Part shown: piece by piece, positions 26,701 to 36,589 of the stretch
Layout: every line of letters begins with the position of its first letter
Position numbering within the stretch: position 1 is the first letter of the stretch
From: Vespertiliibacter pulmonis
GTDB lineage: Bacteria > Pseudomonadota > Gammaproteobacteria > Enterobacterales > Pasteurellaceae
Length of the DNA: 64,000 nucleotides
Direction: 5' to 3'
NCBI RefSeq assembly: GCF_013377275.1
Contig: NZ_CP016615.1
Location: forward strand, 62,001-126,000
The notes under the pieces: model-generated
Databases searched by the model: none
Told to the model about the DNA's origin: nothing
The model's input: only the letters and a program-made list of their open reading frames with translations
Made by a program: the position numbers and the translations under genes

Positions 26701-27093
26701 TACCTGTTGTAAGTTTTGGCGAATATGATCTTGACGGTTTTCAAGCACTTTAATGCCTAAAACGCTAAAATCTTCGCCAATATTTAACGATTCTTTAAGC
26801 TGAGAAATTCGCTCTTTATATTCATTTAATATTTTAGGGCCATCTTTAATTTTTTGTTCAAGCCGTTCAATATCTTCCTGCTGTTTTTTAGCTTTTTCTG
26901 CAAACGCCAATGCACCTTCTAAATTCTGAGATAGCCGTGTTGCTTCATCAGCTGAATAATTTGTATTATTTTTTAATGCTTCTAATTGCAGACGAATATC
27001 ATCAACAGATACAAAATCTTCCACGCCTTTTGCTTGAAGAGGCTGTACAAAATAGCTTAACGCTAAAAATAACAGGAATAATTGCTTAAACAT
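23800..27093 (-). CDS. mscK: MscK/MscM-type mechanosensitive channel
   Basis: A 1097-residue inner-membrane channel of the large MscS class that opens under osmotic downshock. It has a signal peptide (about 1-21), a long periplasmic coiled-coil domain (about 25-440), about 11 membrane segments (from about 485 to 900) and the MscS pore and beta domain with SFVSGTILLFERPIRVGDKVTVGNFSGVISRIRLRSTTL. Whether it answers to K+ (MscK) or not (YjeP/MscM) cannot be settled from sequence. Its start overlaps the menE stop by 8 bases. Confidence 0.88.
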   Translation of the reverse strand: MFKQLFLLFLALSYFVQPLQAKGVEDFVSVDDIRLQLEALKNNTNYSADEATRLSQNLEGALAFAEKAKKQQEDIERLEQKIKDGPKILNEYKERISQLKESLNIGEDFSVLGIKVLENRQDHIRQNLQQVQGNLTETSSSLANLRIALDQSRHQVIENNSKAEKLNKWKYNRQASKSLIDKYNAELKYLESNNRYNLMLEQNIDLLISIDEAKKTELSIKQQVLQNKLNQLQEILNANRLKEFQEQAKQAEQLKAYHKTENPIIQDELSYNTDLSQYLVEQTEKANKLSKDSLRAKNVLDALTQTKRNIEEQISALQGTLVLSRVIYQQKQNLPTESVIKDLAKDIAKLRVELFEFTQTRDELYNISNVIDRLQAEHKVLFDDEERQTLDNLLKEREKIVIDLVKILNAQLNQSNEIEVTQRQITELSDKLQRDLQQQSFWVPSNNSMDLSWLENFPRLALVEASSLAKYIGFENIQQNLPSKFAFLAILFLLYGLILWKKPAIKKRLSTLSSQVNTLKSDSHWHTPEAMIWTVVLALPSTLLFLIIATMVLGLLFNNPFVTTAWLTEMTAYWLFFATVLALLRPNGLAYRHFGMPQASNEIFQRIVRHSIWIIILLLSVTSVFSQVDSIDFSDDVIGQVLMIVALALCLFVVRPLLARGIQEYQNAILEDGTKRGVGLFKLLRLVLVIIPVLLIVLMVFGYYYTTIYIIEHIIKSYIIALIWVFGRYFAYRFLTISSRRMAYRRLQTQREKIREQILEQGKTDSTKETLKEETRENKIKISTVNQQIFRMADLIAWVLLFISLYAIWSDLISVAYYLNGMVLWEQVETTSKGTVVESVTLLNMLRSVVYVTATYMLVKNIAGILEVTLFSRVKFSKGTPHTITAVLTYLIVTVGGISAFSSLGISWSKIQWIFTALSVGLGFGVREIFGSFVSGTILLFERPIRVGDKVTVGNFSGVISRIRLRSTTLLNDENKEVVLPNQVFVTDRFINWTLNNTITRLQVEMKISNSSDLNQVRELLFQAAEDAPKILKEPAPNVNLVAFGEGWIEHQLNVYVAELDDRSETLNFLYQRIDELFKQYQIKIAFKQVDVHLYNA

Positions 27094-28492
27094 TATTTTT
27101 CTCTCTTAATTTCAATGCGACTTGCTGTTGAAGATATTTACGTGAAATTTTAAACCCCGTGTGTGATAACGTTTCTAACGGGAAATAAGCTATAGGTAAT
27201 TTAAATTTTTCTAAATGCTGACGAGCAAAATTTTCTAAGGAAAAGACCGCTTGTGGCGAAAAAGGTTCAAGAAACTCAACAACTGCAACAGGTCGCTGTC
27301 CAAATTCACGATCATCAACCGGTACAATAAAAGCTTGTTTAACCAAACCTGACTGAAATAGTACACGCTCAATTTCTTCGGGCTGAATATTTTCTCCCCC
27401 CGAAATAAATAAGTTATCACGCCGTCCTATTACCACAAGATTGCCATAGCGTAATTCCCCCTTATCTTTAGTCGCAAACCAACCTTGTTGATTGGTAAAT
27501 GGGATAATTGTTTGATCAATCCAATATCCCAAACCTAGCCCAGCCCCTCTAACCCAAATTTCTCCTTGCTCATCAATTTTTAGTCGTCTTCCTTGTAATG
27601 GCTTACCAACGTGATGACGTTCATTTTTAACAGCACAGATAGTTGATGCCATTTCAGTCATTCCATAACCTGCATAGGTTTCAATCTGTCGAGTTTGTGC
27701 TTGAATAATAAGTTCGGCTGGAATAAATGCGCCACCTAATAAAATTTTCTGATGATTGCCCACACTAACTTCCGTCTGCTGTAAATAACGTTGTAACTGG
27801 GTTGGCACTAATGATGCGTGGCTAACTTGAGCTAATGACACAAAAAAATCGTTTTTTTCTTCATTTATCCACAAAGTTGCACCAACTGAAAGCCAACGCC
27901 AAATAATTCCCTGACCTGAAACGTGAAATAACGGCAAGCTTAATAGCCACGAATTGCCCTGTTGAAAATTCATTAATTCACATACGCCTTGAGCATTTTC
28001 TAAATGCTGATGAATTGTATGTACCACAGCTTTGGGAAAGCCTGATGATCCCGATGTAAGAGTGAATGTTGCGGGTGCTTGAAGATTAATACGATGAAGC
28101 TGACAAGCGGTAAGCTCCAATTGAAAATGTGTAAAATCTATATCATCAAAACAATAATGTACGCCATTATTTTTAAGGATCTCTCGTTTCTGATTAATTG
28201 ATATTGCAGGGTTGAGCATTAACACTCTAGCCCCTAATAATAATGCTGATAAATAACAGATAAGCCCTGCTAGACGGTGAGATCCTGAATAAGCAATTAA
28301 ACTTTGTGCAGAAACACCCTTATTTTTTAATAAAAAAACCGCTTGTTCTAATAAACAGTGCCAATTTTGCCAAGAAATATGTTCAGAAAGAAAAGGGAAA
28401 AGATCGGAATTTCCTTTTTTCCATACAATAGCTGTCTTATGAGCATCTTTGTCTGCCCAATATGCCGTTGGAAATACAGGAAAGTCTATCAT
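27086..28492 (-). CDS. menE: O-succinylbenzoate-CoA ligase
   Basis: An adenylate-forming enzyme of menaquinone biosynthesis that converts o-succinylbenzoate to its CoA ester. 468 residues. The AMP-binding P-loop is TFTLTSGSSGFPKAVVHT (about 155-172), followed by YAGYGMTEMAS and GRRDNLFISGGENIQPEEIE near 360. It overlaps the mechanosensitive channel gene, an odd operon partner. Other men genes are not in the window. Confidence 0.92.
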   Translation of the reverse strand: MIDFPVFPTAYWADKDAHKTAIVWKKGNSDLFPFLSEHISWQNWHCLLEQAVFLLKNKGVSAQSLIAYSGSHRLAGLICYLSALLLGARVLMLNPAISINQKREILKNNGVHYCFDDIDFTHFQLELTACQLHRINLQAPATFTLTSGSSGFPKAVVHTIHQHLENAQGVCELMNFQQGNSWLLSLPLFHVSGQGIIWRWLSVGATLWINEEKNDFFVSLAQVSHASLVPTQLQRYLQQTEVSVGNHQKILLGGAFIPAELIIQAQTRQIETYAGYGMTEMASTICAVKNERHHVGKPLQGRRLKIDEQGEIWVRGAGLGLGYWIDQTIIPFTNQQGWFATKDKGELRYGNLVVIGRRDNLFISGGENIQPEEIERVLFQSGLVKQAFIVPVDDREFGQRPVAVVEFLEPFSPQAVFSLENFARQHLEKFKLPIAYFPLETLSHTGFKISRKYLQQQVALKLREKNNV

Positions 28493-28510
28493 TTTCGTTT
28501 CACAATAAAT

Positions 28511-29071
28511 TTAAACTAATGCCCCTTTTACTCGCTCAATCAACTCATCAGGAAGTTCCATCGTTGTCATTAACGCTGATAAAATAATTCCTTTGCGCTC
28601 CGTATTATTATTAGTAATAACCCAAAATGGTGAATGAGGAATTTGCTTCGCTTTTGGATTACTCCCCTTGGCAAGAATTACTTCCTTATCTCTAGCAAAA
28701 TAAATACGCTCACTACCTTGTACATTTCCTGTTGCACTGGAGAAACCATCTGGATTTGTGGTATATAAAGCAGAGAGCAGTTGTAAAAAACGATTAACCA
28801 CCTTTTTTTCATTGGTAAATAGTGAAGATTTCAACACAGATTCAACCCGCTTAATTGTTTTTTCTTGTTGAGAAACTGTCTTTTTACTTTTAGATATTTT
28901 AGAAAGAGTTTTTATTTCATTTGACATTGGTTCTTGCACAAGCACAAATGGCTGGGGAGAAGCAGGTAAACGCAATAACCGCCGTAAAATGTCTGATGCA
29001 TTTTCGCCAATAGCTTGAGTACGACTAGCAATATAGTGGTATAATTCATCATCAATTTCGATCGTTTTCAT
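28511..29071 (-). CDS. seqA: Negative modulator of replication initiation SeqA
   Basis: A 186-residue protein that binds hemimethylated GATC and sequesters oriC after initiation. The N-terminal oligomerisation domain is MKTIEIDDELYHYIASRTQAIGENASDILRRLLRL. The C-terminal DNA-binding domain has FLQLLSALYTTNPDGF and ERIYFARDKEVILAKGSNPKAKQIPHSPFWVITNNNTERK. Divergent from ybfF, as in E. coli. Confidence 0.95.
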   Translation of the reverse strand: MKTIEIDDELYHYIASRTQAIGENASDILRRLLRLPASPQPFVLVQEPMSNEIKTLSKISKSKKTVSQQEKTIKRVESVLKSSLFTNEKKVVNRFLQLLSALYTTNPDGFSSATGNVQGSERIYFARDKEVILAKGSNPKAKQIPHSPFWVITNNNTERKGIILSALMTTMELPDELIERVKGALV

Positions 29072-29172
29072 CTATTTCCCCTAAAATACGTGATTACAGA
29101 AAAATCCTAAACATTATACGCATTTCAAATGCTTTTTACAGGCTAAATTATTGGAAATTTAACGAATTTTTT

Positions 29173-29955
29173 ATGAATATGACTAACCCAGAACAACAAC
29201 TTCATTATCATTATCAAAAACTTTCAGATAACGCCCCTACAATGATCTTTTTACACGGATTATTTGGCGATTTGAATAATCTCGGGGTGATTACCCGTGC
29301 TTTTCACGAAAACTACTCAATTTTACAGATTGATCTACGTAATCACGGGCAATCATTTCATTCTAATGAAATGACCTACGCCTTAATGGCACAAGATATA
29401 AAACAGTTATTAGAGCAGTTGGAAATCTGTAATGCCATCGTTATTGGGCATTCAATGGGGGGGAAAACTGCAATGGCTTTAACTGCACTTGCTCCCAAAT
29501 TAGTTAGTAAATTAGTGGTTATTGATATTGCGCCCGTACCATATCATCTCAATCGACATGATGATATTTTTAAAGGACTGTTTGCTGTTAAAAATGCAAA
29601 GCCAGAAAACCGCCAACAAGCAAAAATTGAAATTGCTAAAGGAATTCACGATCCAGGTGTGCAGCAATTTATGCTCAAATCTTTCGATCCACAACGTCCT
29701 GAATATTTTAAATTTAATCTGTCTGGCTTATACCATAATTATCATCACATTATGGATTGGAAAAAAGTCTATGTTGAAACGCCTACCTTATTTATTAAAG
29801 GGGAGTTATCAGATTATTTACAAGAAAAAGATACAAAAATTGTGCTAGACCAATTTCCTAATGCAAAACTATTTATTGTCAGTAATGCCTATCACTTGGT
29901 GCATACTGAAAAACCAGATGCAGTTATTCGAGCAATTCAAAAATTTTTAGGCTAA
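29173..29955 (+). CDS. ybfF: YbfF-type alpha/beta hydrolase (esterase)
   Basis: A 260-residue serine hydrolase. The oxyanion region is MIFLHGLFGDLNNLG, the nucleophile elbow is GHSMGGKTAMAL with Ser near residue 98, and the catalytic His lies in NAYHLVHTEKP near 240. E. coli YbfF cleaves palmitoyl-CoA and malonyl-CoA esters, but the natural substrate is uncertain. The seqA/ybfF divergent arrangement is conserved with E. coli. It converges on tadA with 12 bases between. Confidence 0.9.
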   Translation: MNMTNPEQQLHYHYQKLSDNAPTMIFLHGLFGDLNNLGVITRAFHENYSILQIDLRNHGQSFHSNEMTYALMAQDIKQLLEQLEICNAIVIGHSMGGKTAMALTALAPKLVSKLVVIDIAPVPYHLNRHDDIFKGLFAVKNAKPENRQQAKIEIAKGIHDPGVQQFMLKSFDPQRPEYFKFNLSGLYHNYHHIMDWKKVYVETPTLFIKGELSDYLQEKDTKIVLDQFPNAKLFIVSNAYHLVHTEKPDAVIRAIQKFLG

Positions 29956-29967
29956 ATTAGCAAAAAA

Positions 29968-30507
29968 TTAGTCTAAAATTACCGCTTGTAACGCTTTGAG
30001 CCGTTTTTGTTCGGCTCGGCGTTTTTGAAAAAATTGGCTAATTTTTTCACTGCAATCCCTTGCCATTACTCCCCCTCTAACCTGCAATAAATGGTTCATT
30101 TTATAGTCTTCAAAGAAATGAAACCTAGAACCAACTGCACCTGTTTTATAATCTTTCGCTCCAAAAACTAAACGCCCAATTCGACTATGTAAAATCGCTC
30201 CCGCACACATTGTACAAGGCTCAAGAGTAACATAGAGGGTTGTATCTAATAAGCGATAATTATTAAGCTTATTACCTGCCATTCGGATCGCCTGAATTTC
30301 TGCGTGAGCAGTTGGATCAGATAACATAATCGACCGATTCCACCCTTCACCGATAATCTCACCTTGAGAAGAAACTAGCACTGCTCCAACTGGAATTTCA
30401 CCTTCCATTTCGGCGTTATCCGCTAATTTCAACGCATAAGTCATAAAATAACGATCTTGTTCCGAAAACGTTAAATCACAATAATCTTGATTAGACTGAA
30501 TGAACAT
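29968..30507 (-). CDS. tadA: tRNA-specific adenosine deaminase TadA
   Basis: Deaminates the wobble adenosine of tRNA-Arg(ACG) to inosine; essential. 179 residues. The zinc site is His68-Ala-Glu70 (THAEIQA context TAHAEIQ) and Pro97-Cys98-x-x-Cys101 (LEPCTMCAGA). The N-terminal 20 residues vary in the family, so the start could be slightly later (Met22). An uptake signal at 29981-29989 lies in the 3' end of the gene. Confidence 0.94.
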   Translation of the reverse strand: MFIQSNQDYCDLTFSEQDRYFMTYALKLADNAEMEGEIPVGAVLVSSQGEIIGEGWNRSIMLSDPTAHAEIQAIRMAGNKLNNYRLLDTTLYVTLEPCTMCAGAILHSRIGRLVFGAKDYKTGAVGSRFHFFEDYKMNHLLQVRGGVMARDCSEKISQFFQKRRAEQKRLKALQAVILD

Positions 30508-30558
30508 TTACAACTCTCTACCAATAATATTGATATTAATAATTTAAGCTATAAAAAA

Positions 30559-30598
30559 GGGTTACAAGATTTGTCAGTAAACTGACCGCTTGTAACCC
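30559..30598 (-). terminator. Terminator after deaD, containing an uptake signal
   Basis: GGGTTACAAG (30559-30568) and CTTGTAACCC (30589-30598), with an inner TCAGT/ACTGA stem, followed on the minus strand by TTTTTT. It includes ACCGCTTGT at 30585-30593. Confidence 0.85.
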
Positions 30599-30643
30599 TA
30601 TTTTGAGAGAATTCCCCATAGTTAATAGGGAAAATTAAGTTAA

Positions 30644-32455
30644 TTAACGGCGACCACGGTCATTAAAACGTTTTTCTTTAAAACCGCCTTTACGATCATC
30701 ACGATCACGCCCGCCACGACGTTCTCCACCACGTCCACGTCCTTTATTTTCATAAGGATTTGACGGGTTACTATTACTTGCACTGCTTGCTGGTCCTAAT
30801 AGAGACATTTGCATAGGCTTACTTAATACGCGTGCTTTTTGAGCAAAATGCTGAATTAAGTGGTTTGGCATTCCTTGTGGTAATTCAATCGTGGAGTAGC
30901 TATCGTGTAATTTAATATGTCCAATGTAACGGCTACTAATATCACCTTCATTAGCGATTGCTCCAACAATATGGCGAACTTCTACTCCATCTTCACGACC
31001 TAATTCAATGCGATAAAGATCCATTGAAACACCATTATTATCACGCTGTTCACGTCCGCCACGACGTTCCGCTGAACGAGGATTATCTCGCCCTTCACGT
31101 CCTCTACCACGATCAGCACGAACGGCACGAATTTCTTGATCTGGTGGAAGAATTAATTTCTGTTTTTCTTGCAACAACATCATCATAGCTGCAGCTAATT
31201 CTTCGTGATCTTGATCTGCAGTAAACAAATCTTCCAATAATTCACGATATAGCTCTAAATCGTGGTGTTCTAATTGTAATGAAATTTTCGCTTTAAATTT
31301 TTCACGGCGTTTTTCCATTAAAATTTTGTGATTTGGTACAGGTACTTCGTCAATTGGTTTTTTCATTAAATGCTCAATATTTTTCAATAGACGACGTTCA
31401 CGAGGTTCAACAAATAATAATGCTCTACCTGAACGTCCAGCACGCCCTGTACGACCAATGCGGTGAACATAACTTTCAGAATCAAGTGGAATATCATAGT
31501 TTACAACTAAGCTAATACGCTCAACATCTAAACCACGGGCTGCAACATCTGTTGCCACTAAAATGTCTAAACGGCCAGAACGTAAACGATCTAATGTTTG
31601 CTCACGAGCTTGCTGAGTCATATCACCATTTAAGGCAGCTGCTCGGTAACCATTACGTTCAAGTAATTCAGTGATATCTGTTGTACCTGTTTTAGTACGA
31701 GTAAAAATAATCGCAGCATCGAACTCTTCAACTTCCAGGAAACGCAATAACGCATCATTTTTACGGAAACCATTTACTAACCAATAGCTTTGAGTAATAT
31801 CTGGTGCAGAACGCTGTGTTCCTTGAATTTTTACTTCTTGTGGATCTTTCATAAAACGGCGAGTAATACGGCGGATTGGCTCTGGCATTGTAGCAGAGAA
31901 AAGCGCTGTCTGATGATTTTCAGGTAATTCTGCCATTACGGTTTCAACATCTTCAATAAAGCCCATACGCAACATTTCATCTGCTTCATCAAGCACGATA
32001 GTTTTCAAAGCAGAAAGATCTAAAGTGCCTCGACGAATATGATCTAAAATACGCCCAGGAGTTCCTACAACAACTTGAGCGCCATTTTTTAACGCTCTAA
32101 TTTGAATATCATAACGCTGGCCACCATAAATAGTTACAACGCGCACGCCTTTCATATTTTTTGTAAATTGTTCGCAAGCATCTGCAACTTGAATAGCCAG
32201 CTCACGAGTAGGTGCCATCACTAACATTTGTGGATAACGCTGTTCTGGATCGATTTTTGCTAAAGTCGGTAAAGAGAATGCCGCTGTTTTACCACTTCCT
32301 GTTTGTGCCATGCCTAATACATCACGTCCATCAAGTAAGTAAGGAATACAGGCTTGCTGAATTGGCGATGGATTCACAAAGCCCATTTGAGTTACAGCGT
32401 CAAGAATTGTTTGAGGTAAGCCTAAATCGGCAAAAGTTAAAGTGTTAATTGTCAT
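30644..32455 (-). CDS. deaD: ATP-dependent RNA helicase DeaD (CsdA)
   Basis: A 603-residue DEAD-box helicase that assists ribosome assembly and mRNA decay in the cold. Motifs: Q motif and [58 protein letters not shown] and [13 protein letters not shown]. The C-terminal region has an RNA-recognition fold and an RGG/Asp-Arg-rich tail. Third gene of pnp-nlpI-deaD, the E. coli order. Confidence 0.96.
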   Translation of the reverse strand: MTINTLTFADLGLPQTILDAVTQMGFVNPSPIQQACIPYLLDGRDVLGMAQTGSGKTAAFSLPTLAKIDPEQRYPQMLVMAPTRELAIQVADACEQFTKNMKGVRVVTIYGGQRYDIQIRALKNGAQVVVGTPGRILDHIRRGTLDLSALKTIVLDEADEMLRMGFIEDVETVMAELPENHQTALFSATMPEPIRRITRRFMKDPQEVKIQGTQRSAPDITQSYWLVNGFRKNDALLRFLEVEEFDAAIIFTRTKTGTTDITELLERNGYRAAALNGDMTQQAREQTLDRLRSGRLDILVATDVAARGLDVERISLVVNYDIPLDSESYVHRIGRTGRAGRSGRALLFVEPRERRLLKNIEHLMKKPIDEVPVPNHKILMEKRREKFKAKISLQLEHHDLELYRELLEDLFTADQDHEELAAAMMMLLQEKQKLILPPDQEIRAVRADRGRGREGRDNPRSAERRGGREQRDNNGVSMDLYRIELGREDGVEVRHIVGAIANEGDISSRYIGHIKLHDSYSTIELPQGMPNHLIQHFAQKARVLSKPMQMSLLGPASSASNSNPSNPYENKGRGRGGERRGGRDRDDRKGGFKEKRFNDRGRR

Positions 32456-32574
32456 AAAATTCCAAAATAAATTACACCATTTCCTTAAAAAATTAAAGAA
32501 AATAGCTTATAAAAATTATATTGTTGAGCCTGATAGGTAAGAAAATAAATACGTTGTATAACTTGTCGCACACC

Positions 32575-32634
32575 ACAAGCGGTTAGTTTTCACTATTTTT
32601 TGCTTACTGCAAAAAATTTAGTCTTGAACCGCTT
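32575..32634. repeat. Inverted uptake signals between nlpI and deaD
   Basis: ACAAGCGGTT (32575-32584) and AACCGCTT (32627-32634, within TTGAACCGCTT) face each other around about 42 bases containing TTTTTTGC and GCAAAAAA, which extend the stem. Located beyond the nlpI stop. Confidence 0.65.
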
Positions 32635-32643
32635 ATTATCGTC

Positions 32644-33564
32644 CTAATTTTTCCCAACAATAACGGGAGTTGTTTGGCTCGCTCGTAAACGAGATAGCTC
32701 AAACAGAGCAAAACGATACTCAACAAAGTTATAAACTTGATTTGCATTTGCAAGACGAAAAAGACTGATTGCTTCTGCGACTTGATTTAATTTGAGTGTT
32801 TGTTTTGCAAGATAAAAATATGTTTCAGTTAAAATTTCTGCATACTGTGGTGTATTAACATCAGCCTGTGCATTCATTTTTAATCGAAGCTGCTCTAAGG
32901 TCATTTTGCCTAAGAAATAGGAAACAATATTCGTTCCCCAAAACTCTTTAGATAAACTTTTTGAACGTTCAACTAAATTGTTTTTTGCTTTACTCGGTGA
33001 TGATTCCAATTCATTAAAATAGAGCCATAAAACACGATAAGGATCGGTTTTATCCGCTTCATAAAAGTAAGTAAGATCACGCTCTGCTTCCGCATAACGT
33101 CCACTATAATAAAATGCTAACCCTCTATTTAAACGGGTATAATCATAATTGGGATCTAATTCTAGTACAGCATTGAATGCATCAATCGCACTATCATAAT
33201 CATCTTCCAGTAAAAGATATAAGCCTAAGTAATTATATGCCGCTGCCATTTTAGGCGATAATTCAACTGCTCGTGAAAAATCTTTATAGGCTAAAGACCA
33301 AAGCCCTAAACTATCGTAAATAACACCACGCTCAAAATAAAGTTCTGCCCGTTCTGATTTACCTAGCTTTGCTTCTCGTAATACTTGATTTAAACGAACA
33401 AGCATTACTTCTTGCTCAAAACGAAGTTGCGGAGAAAGCTCTGCTAATGGCAAATTTTTCTGAGAAATAATCTCAGAAGCTCGATTTACACAACCAGCGA
33501 TCATTAATACCGTAAATACGGGTAATATCAAACGTAGACTGAACAACTTAAGACGTTGTAACAT
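32644..33564 (-). CDS. nlpI: Lipoprotein NlpI
   Basis: A 306-residue outer-membrane lipoprotein with tetratricopeptide repeats. In E. coli it is the adaptor that brings murein hydrolases to the protease Prc. Lipobox MIAGC with Cys25 after a hydrophobic signal. TPR motifs are visible at about 62-165 (ELYFERGVIYDSLGLWSLAYKDFSRAVELSPKMA and two following). It lies between pnp and deaD. Confidence 0.93.
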   Translation of the reverse strand: MLQRLKLFSLRLILPVFTVLMIAGCVNRASEIISQKNLPLAELSPQLRFEQEVMLVRLNQVLREAKLGKSERAELYFERGVIYDSLGLWSLAYKDFSRAVELSPKMAAAYNYLGLYLLLEDDYDSAIDAFNAVLELDPNYDYTRLNRGLAFYYSGRYAEAERDLTYFYEADKTDPYRVLWLYFNELESSPSKAKNNLVERSKSLSKEFWGTNIVSYFLGKMTLEQLRLKMNAQADVNTPQYAEILTETYFYLAKQTLKLNQVAEAISLFRLANANQVYNFVEYRFALFELSRLRASQTTPVIVGKN

Positions 33565-33631
33565 TTATAGAACCTTAGGCTAAATATTTAATTCTACCCT
33601 CATCAACAATGATAAGGGCAGATAATAACAA

Positions 33632-35761
33632 TTATTCAGTGATTTCTTGTTGCTCAGATGCAGTATCTTCTGCCGCTGGTTCAACAGCAATATCTTTCAT
33701 TGTTAAACGGATACGTCCTTGGCGATCAATCTCAACAACTTTAACTTGAACTTCTTGTCCAACGCTTAAGTAGTCTGCTACACGCTCAACCCGAGCATCT
33801 GTAATCTGTGAAATATGAACTAAGCCTTCTTTTCCACCAAGAATAGCAACAAATGCACCGAAATCAACAACACGAGTAACTTTACCTTTATAAATTGTAT
33901 TCACTTCAACTTCAGCAACAATTTCTTCAATACGTTCCATTACACGACTTGCAGCTGCATTATCTGTTGCAGCAATTTTTACTGTGCCATCATCATCAAT
34001 ATCAATTGATGTACCAGTCTCTTCTGTTAATGATCGAATAGTTGCTCCGCCTTTACCAATAACATCTTTGATTTTCTTCGGATCAATTTTCATAGTATGA
34101 ATACGAGGAGCAAAATCAGAAATATCTGAGCGAGGTGAAGGAATTGCTTGTTCCATTACCCCTAAAATATGCATACGAGCACCTTTTGCTTGATTTAGTG
34201 CAATACGCATAATTTCAGGTGTAATACCTTCAATTTTAATATCCATTTGTAGTGCAGTAACTCCATCACGAGTTCCAGCTACTTTAAAATCCATATCACC
34301 TAAGTGATCTTCATCACCTAAAATATCTGAAAGAACAACAAATTTCTCATCTTCTTTCACTAAGCCCATCGCAATACCAGCAACCGCTGCTTTAATTGGC
34401 ACACCTGCGTCCATCAAAGCAAGGGAAGCTCCACATACAGAAGCCATTGAAGACGAACCATTTGATTCTGTAATTTCTGAAACTACACGCACGACATATG
34501 GGAATTCTTCTGCTGTAGGCATTACCGCTAATACACCACGTTTTGCTAAACGGCCGTGTCCAATTTCACGACGTTTTGGTGAACCAATACGGCCTGTTTC
34601 GCCCACAGAGTATGGAGGAAAATTATAATGAAATAAGAAACGATCTGATTTTTCACCCGTTAATTCATCAATAACCTGTGCATCACGCTCTGTGCCTAAT
34701 GTTGCAACTGCAAGTGCTTGTGTTTCACCACGAGTAAAAATTGCAGAACCGTGAGTGCGAGGTAATACACCTGTGCAAATGTCTAACGCACGCACCGTAT
34801 CCACTGTACGTCCATCAATTCGTGGTTCACCTGCAATAATACGACTACGCACGATTTGGCTCTCTAAAGCGGTTAGAATATCAATAATTTTACCTTCTGA
34901 TACCGTCTCATCTTCCGCTGTTAATTTTGCAATAACTTCCGCTTTAATTTCATCAATTTGAGCATAACGAGTTTGCTTTTCTACTACTCGGTAAGCATCT
35001 CCTAAACGTACTTCGGCTAATGCTTTCACTTTATCAATCAATGTAGTATCTACTGGTGGAGCAACCCAATCCCAGCGTGGTTTACCAGCTTCTTTAACTA
35101 ATGCTTTAATATTTTCAATAACAACCTGTTGTTGTTCATGACCAAAAACAACAGCCGCTAACATCTGCTCTTCTGACAAAATATCAGCTTCAGATTCAAC
35201 CATTAACACGGCTTTGTCTGTGCCTGCAACCATCAAATCTAAACGACTCATTTTTTGTTCAGAAATTGTTGGATTTAGTACAAACTGATCATTGATTAAA
35301 CCTACACGAGCCGCACCAATAGGTCCATTAAAAGGTACACCTGAAAGAGAAAGTGCCGCTGATGCTCCAATCATTGCCACTAAATCAGGGCTAATTTGTG
35401 GATTAACTGATACAACGGTAGCAATTACTTGAATTTCGTTGAAAAAACCTTCTGGGAAAAGTGGACGAACAGGGCGATCAATTAAACGAGCAACTAAGGT
35501 TTCACCTTCAGATGGACGCCCTTCACGCTTGAAAAAACCACCTGGGATACGTCCCGCTGCATAGGTACGCTCTTGATAATCAACAGTTAAAGGGAAGAAA
35601 TCTTGCCCTTCTCTTACTTCTTTTTTAGCTACAACAGTTACAAGTACTGAAGTATCGTCCATACTAGCCATTACAGCTGCTGTTGCTTGGCGAGCAATTG
35701 CTCCTGTTTCTAAGGTAACAGTGTGCTGACCATATTTAAATTGTTTGACAATTGGAGTCAT
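33632..35761 (-). CDS. pnp: Polyribonucleotide nucleotidyltransferase (PNPase)
   Basis: A 709-residue phosphorolytic 3'-5' exoribonuclease and degradosome component. Two RNase PH domains are present (first about 1-210, second about 300-540, with [22 protein letters not shown] and [20 protein letters not shown]). They are followed by KH (about 555-610; [14 protein letters not shown]) and S1 (about 620-690; [26 protein letters not shown]). rpsO, usual upstream neighbour, is absent. The gene has a leader of over 100 bases. Confidence 0.97.
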   Translation of the reverse strand: MTPIVKQFKYGQHTVTLETGAIARQATAAVMASMDDTSVLVTVVAKKEVREGQDFFPLTVDYQERTYAAGRIPGGFFKREGRPSEGETLVARLIDRPVRPLFPEGFFNEIQVIATVVSVNPQISPDLVAMIGASAALSLSGVPFNGPIGAARVGLINDQFVLNPTISEQKMSRLDLMVAGTDKAVLMVESEADILSEEQMLAAVVFGHEQQQVVIENIKALVKEAGKPRWDWVAPPVDTTLIDKVKALAEVRLGDAYRVVEKQTRYAQIDEIKAEVIAKLTAEDETVSEGKIIDILTALESQIVRSRIIAGEPRIDGRTVDTVRALDICTGVLPRTHGSAIFTRGETQALAVATLGTERDAQVIDELTGEKSDRFLFHYNFPPYSVGETGRIGSPKRREIGHGRLAKRGVLAVMPTAEEFPYVVRVVSEITESNGSSSMASVCGASLALMDAGVPIKAAVAGIAMGLVKEDEKFVVLSDILGDEDHLGDMDFKVAGTRDGVTALQMDIKIEGITPEIMRIALNQAKGARMHILGVMEQAIPSPRSDISDFAPRIHTMKIDPKKIKDVIGKGGATIRSLTEETGTSIDIDDDGTVKIAATDNAAASRVMERIEEIVAEVEVNTIYKGKVTRVVDFGAFVAILGGKEGLVHISQITDARVERVADYLSVGQEVQVKVVEIDRQGRIRLTMKDIAVEPAAEDTASEQQEITE

Positions 35762-36000
35762 TTTAATGTCCTTCTACTACATTTTTTAAGATTAGTCTTA
35801 ATAATATTGAAATTATTAATTTTGTTTTATTTCTTAAAAATTGCGACTAGCAAAAATCATCTCTTAGGTGTTTTACCTACTTCTGCTCACTGAGAGACTA
35901 AGATTACTTTTGATAGCCGCCTATAAATACTTAGAAATAAAACTTAGTCATTATACAGAAATTTCTAAAAAAATCGCTGACTATTTACTTATTTGCATAA
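35762..36000 (-). promoter_or_regulatory. Leader region of pnp
   Basis: Gene-free. On the minus strand it contains a TAGGT / ACCTA hairpin (35865-35869 and 35875-35879) flanked by TCTC and GAGA stretches. E. coli pnp is autoregulated through a structured leader cut by RNase III; a similar role is plausible here. No rpsO or other ORF is present. Confidence 0.35.
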
Positions 36001-36014
36001 TTTTATGCAATAGA

Positions 36015-36048
36015 AAAGGCTGAACCCGAATAATCGTTTTCAGCCTTT
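36015..36048 (-). terminator. Terminator after the cold-shock gene
   Basis: AAAGGCTGA (36015-36023) and TCAGCCTTT (36040-36048) around a 16-base loop, with TTTTCT following on the minus strand, about 50 bases beyond the csp stop. Confidence 0.7.
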
Positions 36049-36097
36049 CTTTATCTAGTTAATTTATAAATAATTTATTCAATTATCTAACTAAATA

Positions 36098-36310
36098 TTA
36101 ACGAATTACTGTTACATCAATCGCAGATGGACCACGATCTGAATTTTGTAAGCTGTATTCAACTTTATCACCTTCATTTAAAGTACGGAAATTTGTACCA
36201 ATGATACCAGAGAAGTGAACGAATAAATCTTTACCGTTATCTGCTGGAGTGATAAAACCGAAACCTTTATCAGAGTTGAACCATTTTACTGTGCCTTGTA
36301 ATTTAGACAT
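36098..36310 (-). CDS. Cold-shock-domain protein, CspA family
   Basis: A 70-residue single cold-shock domain that binds single-stranded nucleic acid. RNP1 KGFGFITP (residues 15-22) and RNP2 DLFVHFS (28-34) are intact. Length and the basic-to-neutral surface are those of CspA/CspD-class proteins; which paralogue it is cannot be set from sequence alone. A promoter at 36413-36441 gives a leader of about 95 bases, as is common in cold-inducible csp genes. Confidence 0.93.
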   Translation of the reverse strand: MSKLQGTVKWFNSDKGFGFITPADNGKDLFVHFSGIIGTNFRTLNEGDKVEYSLQNSDRGPSAIDVTVIR

Positions 36311-36412
36311 ATTGTCTTCCTTTTATGTTACATTTTAAATTTGTGCTTGAAACAAGCGATGACGCTAAGATTTGAATTACGAGATAGATATTAAAAGACT
36401 TTCAATAAACAA

Positions 36413-36441
36413 ATTTAAAACTTGTACAACAGGAAGTGCAA
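36413..36441 (-). promoter_or_regulatory. Likely promoter of the cold-shock gene
   Basis: On the minus strand TTGCAC (36441-36436), 17-base spacer, TTAAAT (36418-36413). Transcription would start near 36406 and leave a 95-base leader. Confidence 0.5.
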
Positions 36442-36462
36442 AAAATAACAAACTGATAAATC

Positions 36463-36509
36463 GAGCTTTTAGCTTGAGGTGTATTAAAACACTGAATCCA
36501 TTTTAATAC
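36463..36509. repeat. Two inverted repeats between sixA and csp
   Basis: TCGAGCT-TTT-AGCTTGA (36463-36479, one mismatch) and GTATTAAAA / TTTTAATAC (36481-36489 and 36501-36509, perfect). They lie in the sixA 3' region and upstream of the csp promoter, so they may end sixA transcripts or form an operator. No T run follows on the minus strand. Confidence 0.5.
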
Positions 36510-36589
36510 AAGTAATTATTTTATAATTTACAAAAGGTTAGTTAACAACCAAAAGCATAAAAAATAATCGAACTATTTTCTCTTAAATA

